This document shows positions 37,325 to 48,337 of a DNA stretch of 64,000 nt, in pieces. Source of the stretch: Aliarcobacter thereius LMG 24486 (GTDB taxonomy: Bacteria > Campylobacterota > Campylobacteria > Campylobacterales > Arcobacteraceae); assembly GCF_004214815.1 (NCBI RefSeq), contig NZ_CP035926.1:1488001-1552000 (forward strand). The letters run 5' to 3'. The position numbers and the translations under genes are program-made. The first letter of the stretch is position 1; every line of letters starts with the position of its first letter. The notes under the pieces are model-generated. The model was given only the letters and a program-made list of their open reading frames with translations, searched no databases and had not been told where the DNA came from.

Positions 37325-40300
37325 AAAACTTTCTCTCTTAACATATATGCTACTGCAGAGCCTCTTTCAACTAAAAAGTTCAAAATAATCAAAACATCAT
37401 CTTTTGTTTTTCTATCTTTTTTTATTTTTGCACTTTGAAGAAAAATATACTTTCTAATTAAATTTTCTAAATGAAATACTGTATCTTGTTCAAGTTTATC
37501 ATTTGCTAAATTACTATTATTTCTAATCAAATCTGCAAGCCAACTAATTCCTTCATTTAAATATGCTGAACCAATTCCAGTTAATAATTTTGAGATGGAA
37601 TAAACCACAGAAGGACAATGCACAATTTTTTTAGTGAGCTTTTTAAAAAACCTTATTTCTTTGTCTTTTAATGAGTGCCATTCTTTAGCAGTATCTTTCC
37701 AAAGTGAACCATATCGTCCCCAAGCCAATAAATAAACTTTTACTATTTTATCAACATTATGGTATTTTTCTCCATCTTTGGAAATATCTATTATGTTATT
37801 CTCAAGGAGTTCCCATATATGCCAAAAATTATCGTAGTTATTTATGTTATCTTGAGAATAAATCAACTGAGTTAGTAAACTTGTTATATCTTCCGTTGGC
37901 TTAAATGAATCAATCAATGGTTGCAGGTAAAACTGAATATCACATTTATCTGCTTTTAGTATTAAAAGTGTATAGTTGTCAATAAACTGTTGTTTTATCT
38001 CATAATCCACTTTATCATCTGCTTTATTAAAAATATTTTTGCATGATATTTCTATAATCTTTTGAGTAAACTCTTTTTTTATAGTAGATTTAAAAGTAAC
38101 TATCATTTTAAAAGCAACAAAAAAAACATCTAATTCTGTTTTTTCAATTTCATTTGCAGATATTTTTAATTCATCGGAAATAAACTTTTCTACTATCTCT
38201 TCATTTGATTGAAAAAAGTTTTCAAGCAAGTCTTGTTTACTCACTCGTTTTTGTCCATAATAATTTGATTTAACCAACTCATCGTAGATAGGTTTTAAAA
38301 GTAAATATGCCACTATAAAAGAGTTACATTCACTAATAAAATATGTATTAATAGCCTCTATCGCAAAATCACAAAAATGTTTTCCACCCATCCCTATCTG
38401 ATAATTATGAAAAAGATTTAACAATAAAAGTATTTTTATATCATTTTTTAGGTCTGGAAAATCACTTAGCAATATAGGTAAATATTGGATAGCCTTATCA
38501 ACTCCATCTGAAACTTGATAGTGATAGTTTTCTGCTAGTGGTAAACCAGTAAATTCTAAAATTATATCTCTACAAAGTTCTTTATCTTCACTTGAAAGCA
38601 ATTCAACATAATCTCTCAATAATATAATACTTACATGTGGAAAAATTTCATCTTGAAAAATAAAATCTCTTTTATCATGTGGAATAGCTATGACTTCTTT
38701 AATTTGTTCCAATGCTAAAAGAGGATTTTCCTCATAATTAGTATATTTTTTATAATCTTGATTGTTTTCTATTTTATTTACAGACCATAGATATAGTGAT
38801 GTATATTTAACTTTATTATGAGAGTTTTCCTGTGCTTCTTGACTATACTTTTTAAGCTCAGGGGATAACTTTGGATTAAATGTGATTTGAACTCCTCCAT
38901 CAACTTTTTCTGTTTCTATATCCATTTTTCTTTTATCCATTCTTGCTAAAGCCATTCCCCAAATTCTATCTTCTTCATATTGGCCCTCTTCATCAGGTAG
39001 TTGTTTATAGTAGTTATCTAAAATACCCCATAAAATATTTTGAATATTTTTAATTTCTTCTTCACCTACTTCACTTGTTTTAAACATCTGGTAATGTAAA
39101 AATAAATTTTCTAAATGTAAATGCCTGTGTTTGTCTTCACAAGTTTTTAATCTTTCATCTTGATAAATTTTAGTTTGCCAATTTAGTCCATATCCAATAC
39201 CATACAGACTTTTAATACTTTGGTCTTGGATTTTTCTATGAAAATCAGCTTGAATAAACTCTTTAGTTTTAAAAAGTACTGTTGCCAAACTAAAAGTTAT
39301 ATGTGGTTTTGCTAGTACAGCACTTGTTATAACAGCAGTAATAGATGATGATTTTGACTTTGCAAGAATATTTAGCAAAATCAATTCAAAAAGTTCACTA
39401 TTTATATCTGGGGCATCTGCAATTTCTAAAAGATATTTTTCAAGTGCCATATGTATCGACTGTAACAAATTTGGCATAACAGGAGAGCTATTTCCTCTGT
39501 ATATATTCCATAATGCTTGACTGTGATATTGTTGTATTGTAATGTTTTCATCTATACAAACATCAACTTTTTGAATTTCTTCTTTATATTCCCATCCAGA
39601 TTTAGCATAATATTCAACCGATTTATTGATAAAATCTAGAATAAAATCAATAGTAATACTAAAATGATTTTTCAAAAGAAAATATATAGGAGTTTGTAAT
39701 GCACTTGAAGGAAAATATTTATTTTCATATTTAGTTGAAAGATTGAAAGCATCTTCTACTTCTACTCTATCGTAAGAAGAAAATATTCCATCTTTTTTAA
39801 CTTTTCTAGATGTCTTTGTCCAAAATAAATCTGCTAATTTTAATACTTTTTCAGGTAGATTTTTAGATATTAAAAGACCATCCCAATTTGATAAAACCAT
39901 TTTTGAGAGTTCATAATAATTGTCACTATGATTTTTTAACTTTTGCTCAACTATCTCATCAAATATAGTAGATAACTCATCTTTGATTTCAGATGAACCA
40001 CTGGAAATAACTTTACAAATAGTTTTGATAGATTCTTTATAACTGTATTTATGTTCTTGTTGATTTATTAAATCATAATATTTTAAAACTATCAAAGAAG
40101 CTTTTTGTGTAGTTTCCCCATCTTTGATTGCATTGTTCCAATCATACAAAACAGGTAATATAATATTTATTTTAAAAAGTCCTATGCTTTGTATATTATC
40201 ATAGATAAAAGCAATAAAACTTTTCCAACCATTACCTTTTGGCTTAGTAAAAATATATTTCGCTTCTTTTATTTGTTGATTTTTCAATCCAAGACTTTCC

Positions 40301-42012
40301 CAAAAGCTATTATCAACTTCTTTACAAGCTAGTCTCAATAAAAAAGATATTCGGCTCAATAGTTCATAATCATTGTCTAAAATCTCTCTTTTAAAGTTCT
40401 TAAAAAAAGTATCTGAATATTCAGATAATAATATTGATATAAATATTTCATCTTTCCAAAATATTTCTATATCCACACTATCTATGATTTCTTCAATGAA
40501 AGTTTTAATATTTTCATCATTAAGAAGTAGTTTTTCGGATACCCAACTTCTAAAAGCTCTTCGTATAGGTAAAGAGCTTCCAATTTTTTCAAAAAAACTT
40601 TTTATATCAACTTTATTCTTGAATTCTTTATTTACGATTTTTTCTAATGCCCATTCTTCATAAATATCATGAGTTATAAAATAACCTAAACTTTTTTCAT
40701 AACCTAAAATTCCTTTTTTTTGCAATTGCTTTAAGCTATCGTTAGCACAATCAATATCCACATAAAATTGCCCTTCATTAGCTATTTTAAAAGCAAGTTC
40801 AAAAAAGCATTTTTCCATATCTGGCGTACTTATATTTTGATTCCACAATTTATTCTTAAATTCTTGATATTTGATTTCATCATTTGAATAATTTGCTAAA
40901 TACTCATTTAAATAGAATGGATTTTTTATCAAATCCAATAATTTTTTATCTTGAGGTAAATTAAATTTATAGTTAATGGATAGTATATTTAGTTCTTCAG
41001 TATTTAAGTTTTCAATATTTACAGTAAATGGAATAATTTCAAGTTGAGAAAAATGATAATATAAATCATTCAAATAAGTATGTCGAGTAGTAAAAATTAC
41101 TTTCCATTTATGTTCAATTAATGTTTGGAAAAACTCTTTAAACGGTTCATTATTGTTTAAATCTAATATTTTTTCAGCTGAGTCGACTATAATAATTTTT
41201 TCTTGGTCTTGTTCGTGTATATCAATGAATTTTTTAAAACTGTATTGAGCAAATAAATTATCAATTTGATTAGTTTCAAACTCACTCGCTTTAAAAAGAT
41301 AAAAAGGCATATCATTTTTAATATCTTCATAAAGTTTTTTTATAATAGCTGTCTTTCCAGTTCCACCAGTTCCACTTAAAATTAATGCTTGATTAGATAT
41401 TAGTTGATTTTTTAGCTCGTTGATTTCTTTTGTTTTATCAATTTCAATAATTTTTGAATTGAAATTAATTTGTGTGTGAATATTATTTAACACCGTTTCT
41501 GTATGGGTTTGCTTTTCATTAACTAAATCATAAATACTTGCATCAGTATAAAAGTGTTTCATTAGCTCTTGATTTGAAGCTACATCAGGTGATAAAAAAT
41601 AAGTCTCATTAGTACGCCAGTCAATTGTTATATTATATTCTTTTGCTTTTACTTCTATATCAATTTTTACTTGTGAATCATTATTATTTTTACCTTGACT
41701 CCAATCTTGATTTGTGTAAAATTTCAATTCACATGGTGTTGTATAATTTTTTTTGATATTGTCAAGCATTTCAAGAATATCTTTTTTATGGCTACTAAGC
41801 GATGTATCATAGAATTTGCATTGAGCAACTATTGTTTTACCATTTACTTCAATAGGATTCCATTCAATACCTGATTGATTTTTATAACGAAATATACCTT
41901 GAGGCTTACTATACTCAATACAAAAAAGCAAATAACAAAAATATTCAAAATAGTATGTTGGACTATCATTAAATTTAGATTTAAATTGTTCCCAGTTCGG
42001 CTTAATAATCAT
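37321..42012 (-). CDS. Avs-like STAND NTPase with N-terminal PD-(D/E)XK-type nuclease domain
   Basis: A 1563-residue protein. Residues about 1-110 resemble an Mrr-type nuclease domain, with GIE at 48-50 and Q64-x-K66 (VAQCKF) as likely active-site residues. The P-loop is GTGGTGKT at 214-221, a Walker B-like IIIVDSAE ends at 280, and an arginine follows in FTTRH (310), as in STAND NTPases. The rest (about 400-1563) is helical, typical of a ligand-sensing repeat region. This layout matches Avs (AVAST) antiphage proteins, closest to Avs4 by recollection. It abuts kilA-N and overlaps fic. Confidence 0.75.
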   Translation of the reverse strand: MIIKPNWEQFKSKFNDSPTYYFEYFCYLLFCIEYSKPQGIFRYKNQSGIEWNPIEVNGKTIVAQCKFYDTSLSSHKKDILEMLDNIKKNYTTPCELKFYTNQDWSQGKNNNDSQVKIDIEVKAKEYNITIDWRTNETYFLSPDVASNQELMKHFYTDASIYDLVNEKQTHTETVLNNIHTQINFNSKIIEIDKTKEINELKNQLISNQALILSGTGGTGKTAIIKKLYEDIKNDMPFYLFKASEFETNQIDNLFAQYSFKKFIDIHEQDQEKIIIVDSAEKILDLNNNEPFKEFFQTLIEHKWKVIFTTRHTYLNDLYYHFSQLEIIPFTVNIENLNTEELNILSINYKFNLPQDKKLLDLIKNPFYLNEYLANYSNDEIKYQEFKNKLWNQNISTPDMEKCFFELAFKIANEGQFYVDIDCANDSLKQLQKKGILGYEKSLGYFITHDIYEEWALEKIVNKEFKNKVDIKSFFEKIGSSLPIRRAFRSWVSEKLLLNDENIKTFIEEIIDSVDIEIFWKDEIFISILLSEYSDTFFKNFKREILDNDYELLSRISFLLRLACKEVDNSFWESLGLKNQQIKEAKYIFTKPKGNGWKSFIAFIYDNIQSIGLFKINIILPVLYDWNNAIKDGETTQKASLIVLKYYDLINQQEHKYSYKESIKTICKVISSGSSEIKDELSTIFDEIVEQKLKNHSDNYYELSKMVLSNWDGLLISKNLPEKVLKLADLFWTKTSRKVKKDGIFSSYDRVEVEDAFNLSTKYENKYFPSSALQTPIYFLLKNHFSITIDFILDFINKSVEYYAKSGWEYKEEIQKVDVCIDENITIQQYHSQALWNIYRGNSSPVMPNLLQSIHMALEKYLLEIADAPDINSELFELILLNILAKSKSSSITAVITSAVLAKPHITFSLATVLFKTKEFIQADFHRKIQDQSIKSLYGIGYGLNWQTKIYQDERLKTCEDKHRHLHLENLFLHYQMFKTSEVGEEEIKNIQNILWGILDNYYKQLPDEEGQYEEDRIWGMALARMDKRKMDIETEKVDGGVQITFNPKLSPELKKYSQEAQENSHNKVKYTSLYLWSVNKIENNQDYKKYTNYEENPLLALEQIKEVIAIPHDKRDFIFQDEIFPHVSIILLRDYVELLSSEDKELCRDIILEFTGLPLAENYHYQVSDGVDKAIQYLPILLSDFPDLKNDIKILLLLNLFHNYQIGMGGKHFCDFAIEAINTYFISECNSFIVAYLLLKPIYDELVKSNYYGQKRVSKQDLLENFFQSNEEIVEKFISDELKISANEIEKTELDVFFVAFKMIVTFKSTIKKEFTQKIIEISCKNIFNKADDKVDYEIKQQFIDNYTLLILKADKCDIQFYLQPLIDSFKPTEDITSLLTQLIYSQDNINNYDNFWHIWELLENNIIDISKDGEKYHNVDKIVKVYLLAWGRYGSLWKDTAKEWHSLKDKEIRFFKKLTKKIVHCPSVVYSISKLLTGIGSAYLNEGISWLADLIRNNSNLANDKLEQDTVFHLENLIRKYIFLQSAKIKKDRKTKDDVLIILNFLVERGSAVAYMLREKVL

Positions 42013-42825
42013 TTATAATGTTCCCTTTGTTTCCAACTCTTTAACATCCCCAGCACTCAAAATCCTCATTTGACTAATAGCAATTTTATTAAGTTTTTCT
42101 ATTCTTTGGCTTTTTGAAAATCCTTCATTTATCAAATGTGCATTTAAAGATTCCATATTTGCAAGACACACAAGCTGATTTACATCTGCTTCATCTCTTA
42201 TATTACCTTTCTTATCTTTATTTTGCTCTCTCCACTCTTTGGCTGTTTGACCAAACAAAGCTACATTTAAAATATCTGCTTCATTTGCATAAACAAAATT
42301 TATTTGTTGAGGAGTTAGTTCTTTTGGGATAAGATTTTCTTTGATGGCATCAGTGTGTATTTTGTAGTTTAATTTTGTAAGATTTCTTCTTATATCCCAA
42401 CCAAGGTGTTTGAACTCTTCATCTTTAAGTCTTTGAAACTCTTTGATAAGATAGATTTTAAACTCTGCACTTATCCACATCCCAAATTCAAAAGCAATAT
42501 CTTTATGAGCATAAGTTCCACCATATCGACCAGTTTTAGCAACAAGTCCTATAGCATTTGTTTTTTCTCTCCACTCTTTTACACTTAATTTATAACTATT
42601 AAGTCCTGCTTGAGATTTAATTATGGCGAATTCGCCATAATTAAAATTTGGGTTATGAATCTTCTCCCAAATTCCAAGATATTCGATAGTATTCCTATTT
42701 CTAAGCCAATCTGAAATAAAAAAATCTCCATCTTTTGCTTTGAGCATATCTTTAAGAGAGATATAATCTTCATTTTCTACTGTTAAAATAGTAATTTCTT
42801 TTTCTTGAACTATTATCTTTGCCAT
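42013..42825 (-). CDS. KilA-N domain DNA-binding protein
   Basis: A 270-residue protein with a KilA-N domain in about residues 20-130 (KDGDFFISDWLRNRNTIEYL, NSYKLSVKEWREKTNAIG, GRYGGTYAHKDIAFEFGMWIS), a fold shared with phage KilA and viral DNA-binding proteins. The C-terminal half (about 150-270) is helical and lysine-rich. Such genes are often inserted in type I RM operons; a regulator or accessory role is inferred. Its TAA is followed directly by the NTPase ATG. Codons 61-70 form a perfect 30-base palindrome. Confidence 0.85.
   Translation of the reverse strand: MAKIIVQEKEITILTVENEDYISLKDMLKAKDGDFFISDWLRNRNTIEYLGIWEKIHNPNFNYGEFAIIKSQAGLNSYKLSVKEWREKTNAIGLVAKTGRYGGTYAHKDIAFEFGMWISAEFKIYLIKEFQRLKDEEFKHLGWDIRRNLTKLNYKIHTDAIKENLIPKELTPQQINFVYANEADILNVALFGQTAKEWREQNKDKKGNIRDEADVNQLVCLANMESLNAHLINEGFSKSQRIEKLNKIAISQMRILSAGDVKELETKGTL
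42616..42645. repeat. perfect 30-bp palindrome inside the kilA-N gene
   Basis: The 30 bases are a perfect inverted repeat centred on GAATTC between 42630 and 42631. The core is TTATGGCGAATTCGCCATAA, flanked by symmetric AT-rich bases. It occupies exactly codons 61-70 and reads the same peptide on both strands. A site for a dimeric protein or a strand-switching scar are possible. Confidence 0.95.
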
Positions 42826-42850
42826 TAGTTTTTTCCTCTCATACTTCTAC

Positions 42851-45235
42851 TCATCTATAAATCTCTTTTTGAAGCTCAAAATACTCATCTCTTATTTTAA
42901 AATCACCAAATGAAGCCATAAGTTCTCTTCTATCAAATCCACTTTGCTCTATTAGTGTTGAGAGTTTATTTTCTTCTAGCTCTTTGAAGCCATATTTTCT
43001 ATATTTATCTAAAATAAACTCTATAAAATCTTTTGCTTTTTCATTTTGATATTTCTCTATAAATTTTGAGTTTAAAGCAGCTATTGCTCTTTCATCTCTT
43101 GTTTTTATATTATGATTAAAAGATAAATGAGCCAAAACATCATAAATATCACTATTTTTTGCTTCAAAAATATCTTTTAAATCTTCAAGCTGAGACTCAT
43201 CTATATTCATATCTTTTAGTTTCTCTAAAAGCTCTTTTCTATTTTTTGGATTACTCCAAATATCTCTTAGAGTTTGCTCATCATTGTAAAATCTTCCTAA
43301 AACACCTATTAAAAGCTCAAGATATTCAGAACTTCTTAAAGGCTTTCCATCTACTCCTACATAAGTTGTCTCTATGTTTATTACTTTTAGTTTTTTACCT
43401 TTTATATCTATGATTACTTGCTCTTTTTTTACTTTTTCCTCTTTTGTTTTTGCTTCAAATTCATCATCACTCAAAAAGTCTTCTTTTTTATTTTGCTCTT
43501 TTTTTGTTTCATCTATTTTATTCTCTTCATTAATCTCATCTTCTACATCTTCTATCTTTGTTGTTTTTATATCAACACTTAAAGGGTCATCATCCCAAGC
43601 TTTATCATAAAAGAGATTTGTAGCTCCTACAAAATCTATAATAGTGAAGAAATCTTTTCCTTCATAAGTTCTTGTTCCTCTTCCTATTATCTGTTTAAAC
43701 TCAGTCATAGAAGCAATTGGTGCAGTTAAAACAACATTTCGTACATTTTTTGCATCAACTCCAGTTGTTAGCATTTTTGAACTTGTAAGAATAGTTGGAA
43801 TATCCAAATCATTATTTTGAAACTTCTCCAAAAATTCTCTTCCAATCTCGCCCTCATCACTTGTAACTCTTACACAATAGTTGCTATCTTTTATAGTTTT
43901 ATATCTATCTATTGCTACTTTCATATCCATTGCATGTTTTTGATTTACACAAAAAATAATTGTTTTATCAAAAGGATTTATATTTTCTAAAATTGTTTTA
44001 GCTATTAGCCTTGTTCTTTTTGGAATAATCACACTTTTTTCAAACTCTTGAAGAGTTACTATATTTTTATCCAACTCACCTGTGATTATGTCATCAGGGT
44101 TGAAGTGATACTCATCTATATTTGTTTGAATTCTCTTTACTTTATATGGAGTTAAAAATCCATCATTTATTCCATCTTTTAAAGAGTATTCATAAACTGG
44201 CTCTCCAAAGTATTTGTAAGTATCGCCGTTGTCATCTCTTTTTGGAGTTGCTGTAAGTCCCAAATGAGTAGCATGTGAGAAATGATTTAAAATATCCCTC
44301 CAAGAGCTAGTATCATTTGCACTACCTCTATGACACTCATCTATGATAACTAGGTCAAAAAAGTTTGATGGATACTGTTTATAGTAAGCTATTACATCAT
44401 CTTCATTCTCTTCTTCACTATTTTCAATAATTCTATTTTTATTCTCAGCAATAGATTGATAAATAGCAAAAAATACATTTCCATTTGTAGGAACTTTTCC
44501 ACCTCTTCTTTTTATATCTTTTCCATTTATATCCACCAAATCCTTTTCCATAGGATTAAACTCATTCATAGCTTGAGATTTTAAAACATTTCTATCTGCA
44601 AGAATCAAGATTTTTGGTCTTCTATTTGTTTTATCTTTATTCCATTTTGCTTGAAACAATCTATATACGATTTGAAAAGCTATATATGTTTTTCCTGTTC
44701 CAGTTGCAAGAGTTAAAAGAACTCTATTTTTATCATTTGCTATTGTTTCAACTGCTTTTTGAACTGCGATTTGTTGATAAAATCTTGGTTTTTTATTCCC
44801 TTCAAAATAAAAATTTTGAGTAATTACTCTCTCTTCTTGCTCTTTTAATTTTCCAAATTTTCTATAAAAAAGCTCTTCTGGAGTTGGATAATCTTCTATA
44901 AACTCTCCTTTTCCAGAAAGAAGTGAGTGTTCATAAATTTTATCTCCATTTGTAGAGTAAACAAAATCAATTTTTAGTTTTTGTGCATAGTTTATGCTTT
45001 GTTGAAGTCCGTCAAGGGGATCTTTGTTTTGAGCTTTTGCTTCAATAATTGCTAGATTTGTATTTTTATAAACCAAAAGATAATCTACAAAATATCTTTT
45101 CCCTCTTTTTCCACCTATTAATTTTCTACCATCTGTAAAATAGTATTCTCTAACTATATTTGAAGATTTCCAATTTGAAGTTTCAAGTTTTGGATCTATT
45201 AAATTTGCACGAGTATCAGATTCACTATAAGCCAT
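42851..45235 (-). CDS. hsdR: type I restriction endonuclease subunit (EcoEI type)
   Basis: HsdR cleaves unmodified DNA after ATP-driven translocation. The 794-residue protein opens with the nuclease domain (D51 in VDYLL, E65-x-K67 in IEAK), then the SF2 motor: Walker A ATGTGKT, IIDECHRGSAND (DEAD-box type), TATPKRDD and QIIGRGTR. The C-terminal part matches the EcoEI_R helical region. An acidic, lysine-rich linker lies at about 545-595. It has its own promoter-like site and starts the island. Confidence 0.96.
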   Translation of the reverse strand: MAYSESDTRANLIDPKLETSNWKSSNIVREYYFTDGRKLIGGKRGKRYFVDYLLVYKNTNLAIIEAKAQNKDPLDGLQQSINYAQKLKIDFVYSTNGDKIYEHSLLSGKGEFIEDYPTPEELFYRKFGKLKEQEERVITQNFYFEGNKKPRFYQQIAVQKAVETIANDKNRVLLTLATGTGKTYIAFQIVYRLFQAKWNKDKTNRRPKILILADRNVLKSQAMNEFNPMEKDLVDINGKDIKRRGGKVPTNGNVFFAIYQSIAENKNRIIENSEEENEDDVIAYYKQYPSNFFDLVIIDECHRGSANDTSSWRDILNHFSHATHLGLTATPKRDDNGDTYKYFGEPVYEYSLKDGINDGFLTPYKVKRIQTNIDEYHFNPDDIITGELDKNIVTLQEFEKSVIIPKRTRLIAKTILENINPFDKTIIFCVNQKHAMDMKVAIDRYKTIKDSNYCVRVTSDEGEIGREFLEKFQNNDLDIPTILTSSKMLTTGVDAKNVRNVVLTAPIASMTEFKQIIGRGTRTYEGKDFFTIIDFVGATNLFYDKAWDDDPLSVDIKTTKIEDVEDEINEENKIDETKKEQNKKEDFLSDDEFEAKTKEEKVKKEQVIIDIKGKKLKVINIETTYVGVDGKPLRSSEYLELLIGVLGRFYNDEQTLRDIWSNPKNRKELLEKLKDMNIDESQLEDLKDIFEAKNSDIYDVLAHLSFNHNIKTRDERAIAALNSKFIEKYQNEKAKDFIEFILDKYRKYGFKELEENKLSTLIEQSGFDRRELMASFGDFKIRDEYFELQKEIYR

Positions 45236-45262
45236 ATTTTCCCTATGTTTAAAAAATGCTAG

Positions 45263-45268
45263 ATTATA
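45263..45268 (-). promoter_or_regulatory. hsdR promoter -10 box
   Basis: TATAAT on the minus strand, 28 bases before the hsdR ATG, in the gap to the groEL terminator. It would start the hsdR-kilA-N-NTPase-fic transcript. The -35 box is not clear. Confidence 0.5.
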
Positions 45269-45299
45269 TCAAATCATAAGTTAAATAGTTTTTTTAAAA

Positions 45300-45339
45300 A
45301 ATAAGCAAAAAAAAAGAGAGTGAAAACTCACTCTCTTTT
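45300..45339 (-). terminator. groESL terminator
   Basis: AAAAGAGAGTGA and TCACTCTCTTTT form a perfect 12-bp stem with an AAAC-side loop, followed on the minus strand by a long T-run. It lies just after groEL and insulates hsdR. Confidence 0.9.
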
Positions 45340-45357
45340 AAAAAGTTTTAAATGATT

Positions 45358-47004
<1,647 letters not shown>

Positions 47005-47085
47005 TTATTAATCTCTGTTTTTATTTAAATTCTATTTTAAGATAGTTTTACATAAATGTATAAATTGCTAAAGCAATCTATCTAA

Positions 47086-47343
47086 TTACATAACTCCTAA
47101 AATATTTTCAACATTTAATACAAGGTAATCATTACCATCAATTTTTATCTCTGTTCCTCTATATTGTTCAAATATAATAGTATCTCCAACTTTTATATCT
47201 TCAACTTTATTTCCAATTGCAAGAACTTTTGCACTTGCTGGTTTCTCTTTTGCATTATCTGGAATTATAATTCCACTTGCAGTTTTATTCTCAATTTCAG
47301 TTCTCTCAACAAGAACTCTTTCACCTAGTGGTTTAAAATTCAT
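47086..47343 (-). CDS. groES: 10 kDa co-chaperonin GroES
   Basis: GroES (85 residues) caps the GroEL ring. The start MNFKPLGERVLVER, the GroES segment ASGIIIPDNAKEKP, and KVGDTIIFEQYRGTEI are typical; the mobile loop is the EIENKTASG region. The gene has its own promoter with a CIRCE element overlapping the start of transcription, so it is expected to be under HrcA repression and induced by heat. Confidence 0.98.
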   Translation of the reverse strand: MNFKPLGERVLVERTEIENKTASGIIIPDNAKEKPASAKVLAIGNKVEDIKVGDTIIFEQYRGTEIKIDGNDYLVLNVENILGVM

Positions 47344-47388
47344 TTTCTTTCCTTTTTATATAATTTAAATTTTATATCAGCTTAAAAC

Positions 47389-47415
47389 TTAGCACTTACT
47401 AGTTTTAAGTGCCAA
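47389..47415 (-). promoter_or_regulatory. CIRCE operator of groESL
   Basis: TTGGCACTT-N9-AAGTGCTAA on the minus strand, a near match to the CIRCE consensus TTAGCACTC-N9-GAGTGCTAA bound by the repressor HrcA. It begins directly downstream of the -10 box, where it would block transcription. Confidence 0.9.
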
Positions 47416-47444
47416 ATTTTATTAAATTTTTTCTTTTTTGTCAA
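47416..47444 (-). promoter_or_regulatory. groESL promoter
   Basis: A -35 box TTGACA (47439-47444) and a -10 box TAAAAT (47416-47421) are separated by 17 bases on the minus strand. The promoter sits in the gap after the prenyl synthase gene, with CIRCE immediately downstream. This is the clearest sigma-70 promoter in the window. Confidence 0.85.
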
Positions 47445-47463
47445 GAACCTTTAGTCATTTTAA

Positions 47464-48336
47464 CTAAGAGTTATATTTTTTATGTCTATTTATATAGTTT
47501 AAAAGTAGATTTTCTAGAGATATTTTTAAATCTTCATCAAAACTAGCAAGTTTTTCTATACATTTTTGTGCAAGTTTATCTGCACTTTTAATACTCTCTT
47601 CAAGTCCTAAAAGATTTACAAAAGAGTTTTTGAAAGTATCATTTTGTGTTGTTTTTCCAACTTCTTCGCTAGAAGCCAACTCATCAATAATATCATCTTG
47701 GATTTGAAAAAGTAGCCCTATATCAAGCCCAAAATCATAAAGTTCTTCTTTTGTTTTTTCATCAAGTTCAACTATTGTTGCACCCATTTTTAAACTTGTT
47801 GCAATTAGTTTTGCTGTTTTATGAGTATGTAAAAATTCCAATCTTTCCAAGCTTATTTTTTGTTTCTCAAAAAAACAATCTATTGCTTGACCAATTATCA
47901 TTCCATCAATTCCACCATCACTTGATAAAAGTTTAATCAAATCAACTTTTATATCATTATGAAGTGAAGCATTTGCTATTAGATTAAAACTTTGAGTATT
48001 TAAAGCATCACCAACCAAAATTGCTGTAACCTCATCATATCTTTTATGTAAAGTTTCAAAACCTCTTCTTAAATCTGAATTATCCATAGAAGGTAAATCA
48101 TCATGTATAAGAGAGTATGTATGTAAAAATTCAACAGCTAAAGCAACACTCATACTATTTTGTAGTAAAAGTGGCTTTTTTGAGTTTACAATTGCCAAAA
48201 GAAGCATTGGTCTAAATCTTTTTCCACCAGCTTTTAACATATATCCCAAAGATTCTTCAAAATATGGATGAAAAGAGTTACTTTTTGGAAGATTATTTAT
48301 TAAATACTCTTCAAATTTTTCTTGTAATTTTTCCAT
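47464..48336 (-). CDS. ispA: farnesyl/geranyl(geranyl) diphosphate synthase
   Basis: A 290-residue trans-prenyl synthase that condenses isopentenyl diphosphate units for undecaprenol, quinone and related lipids. The two aspartate-rich motifs are DDLPSMDNSDLRRG and DDIID, with GGKRFRP and GLLFQIQDD around them. A TTG at 48351 lies in frame five codons upstream, but the ATG at 48336 is preferred. YbaB is just upstream, its stop one base before this ATG. Chain length is not certain. Confidence 0.9.
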   Translation of the reverse strand: MEKLQEKFEEYLINNLPKSNSFHPYFEESLGYMLKAGGKRFRPMLLLAIVNSKKPLLLQNSMSVALAVEFLHTYSLIHDDLPSMDNSDLRRGFETLHKRYDEVTAILVGDALNTQSFNLIANASLHNDIKVDLIKLLSSDGGIDGMIIGQAIDCFFEKQKISLERLEFLHTHKTAKLIATSLKMGATIVELDEKTKEELYDFGLDIGLLFQIQDDIIDELASSEEVGKTTQNDTFKNSFVNLLGLEESIKSADKLAQKCIEKLASFDEDLKISLENLLLNYINRHKKYNS

Positions 48337-48337
48337 A

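Larger units (their letters stand above)
33343..45235 (-). other. defence island: type I RM system carrying KilA-N, Avs-like NTPase and Fic genes
   Basis: Six minus-strand genes in the order hsdR, kilA-N, 1563-residue STAND NTPase, fic, hsdM, hsdS. KilA-N, NTPase and fic abut or overlap (0 and 4 bases), hsdM and hsdS overlap by 8, and a 249-base spacer with dyads separates fic from hsdM. The island fills the space between cobA (6-base overlap) and the groESL terminator. No integrase, tRNA or direct repeats were found at the edges. Confidence 0.8.

Noticed and set aside
33343-45235. The island as a prophage or integrative element
   Set aside because: No integrase, transposase, phage structural gene or edge repeats were found; only the gene cargo suggests transfer.
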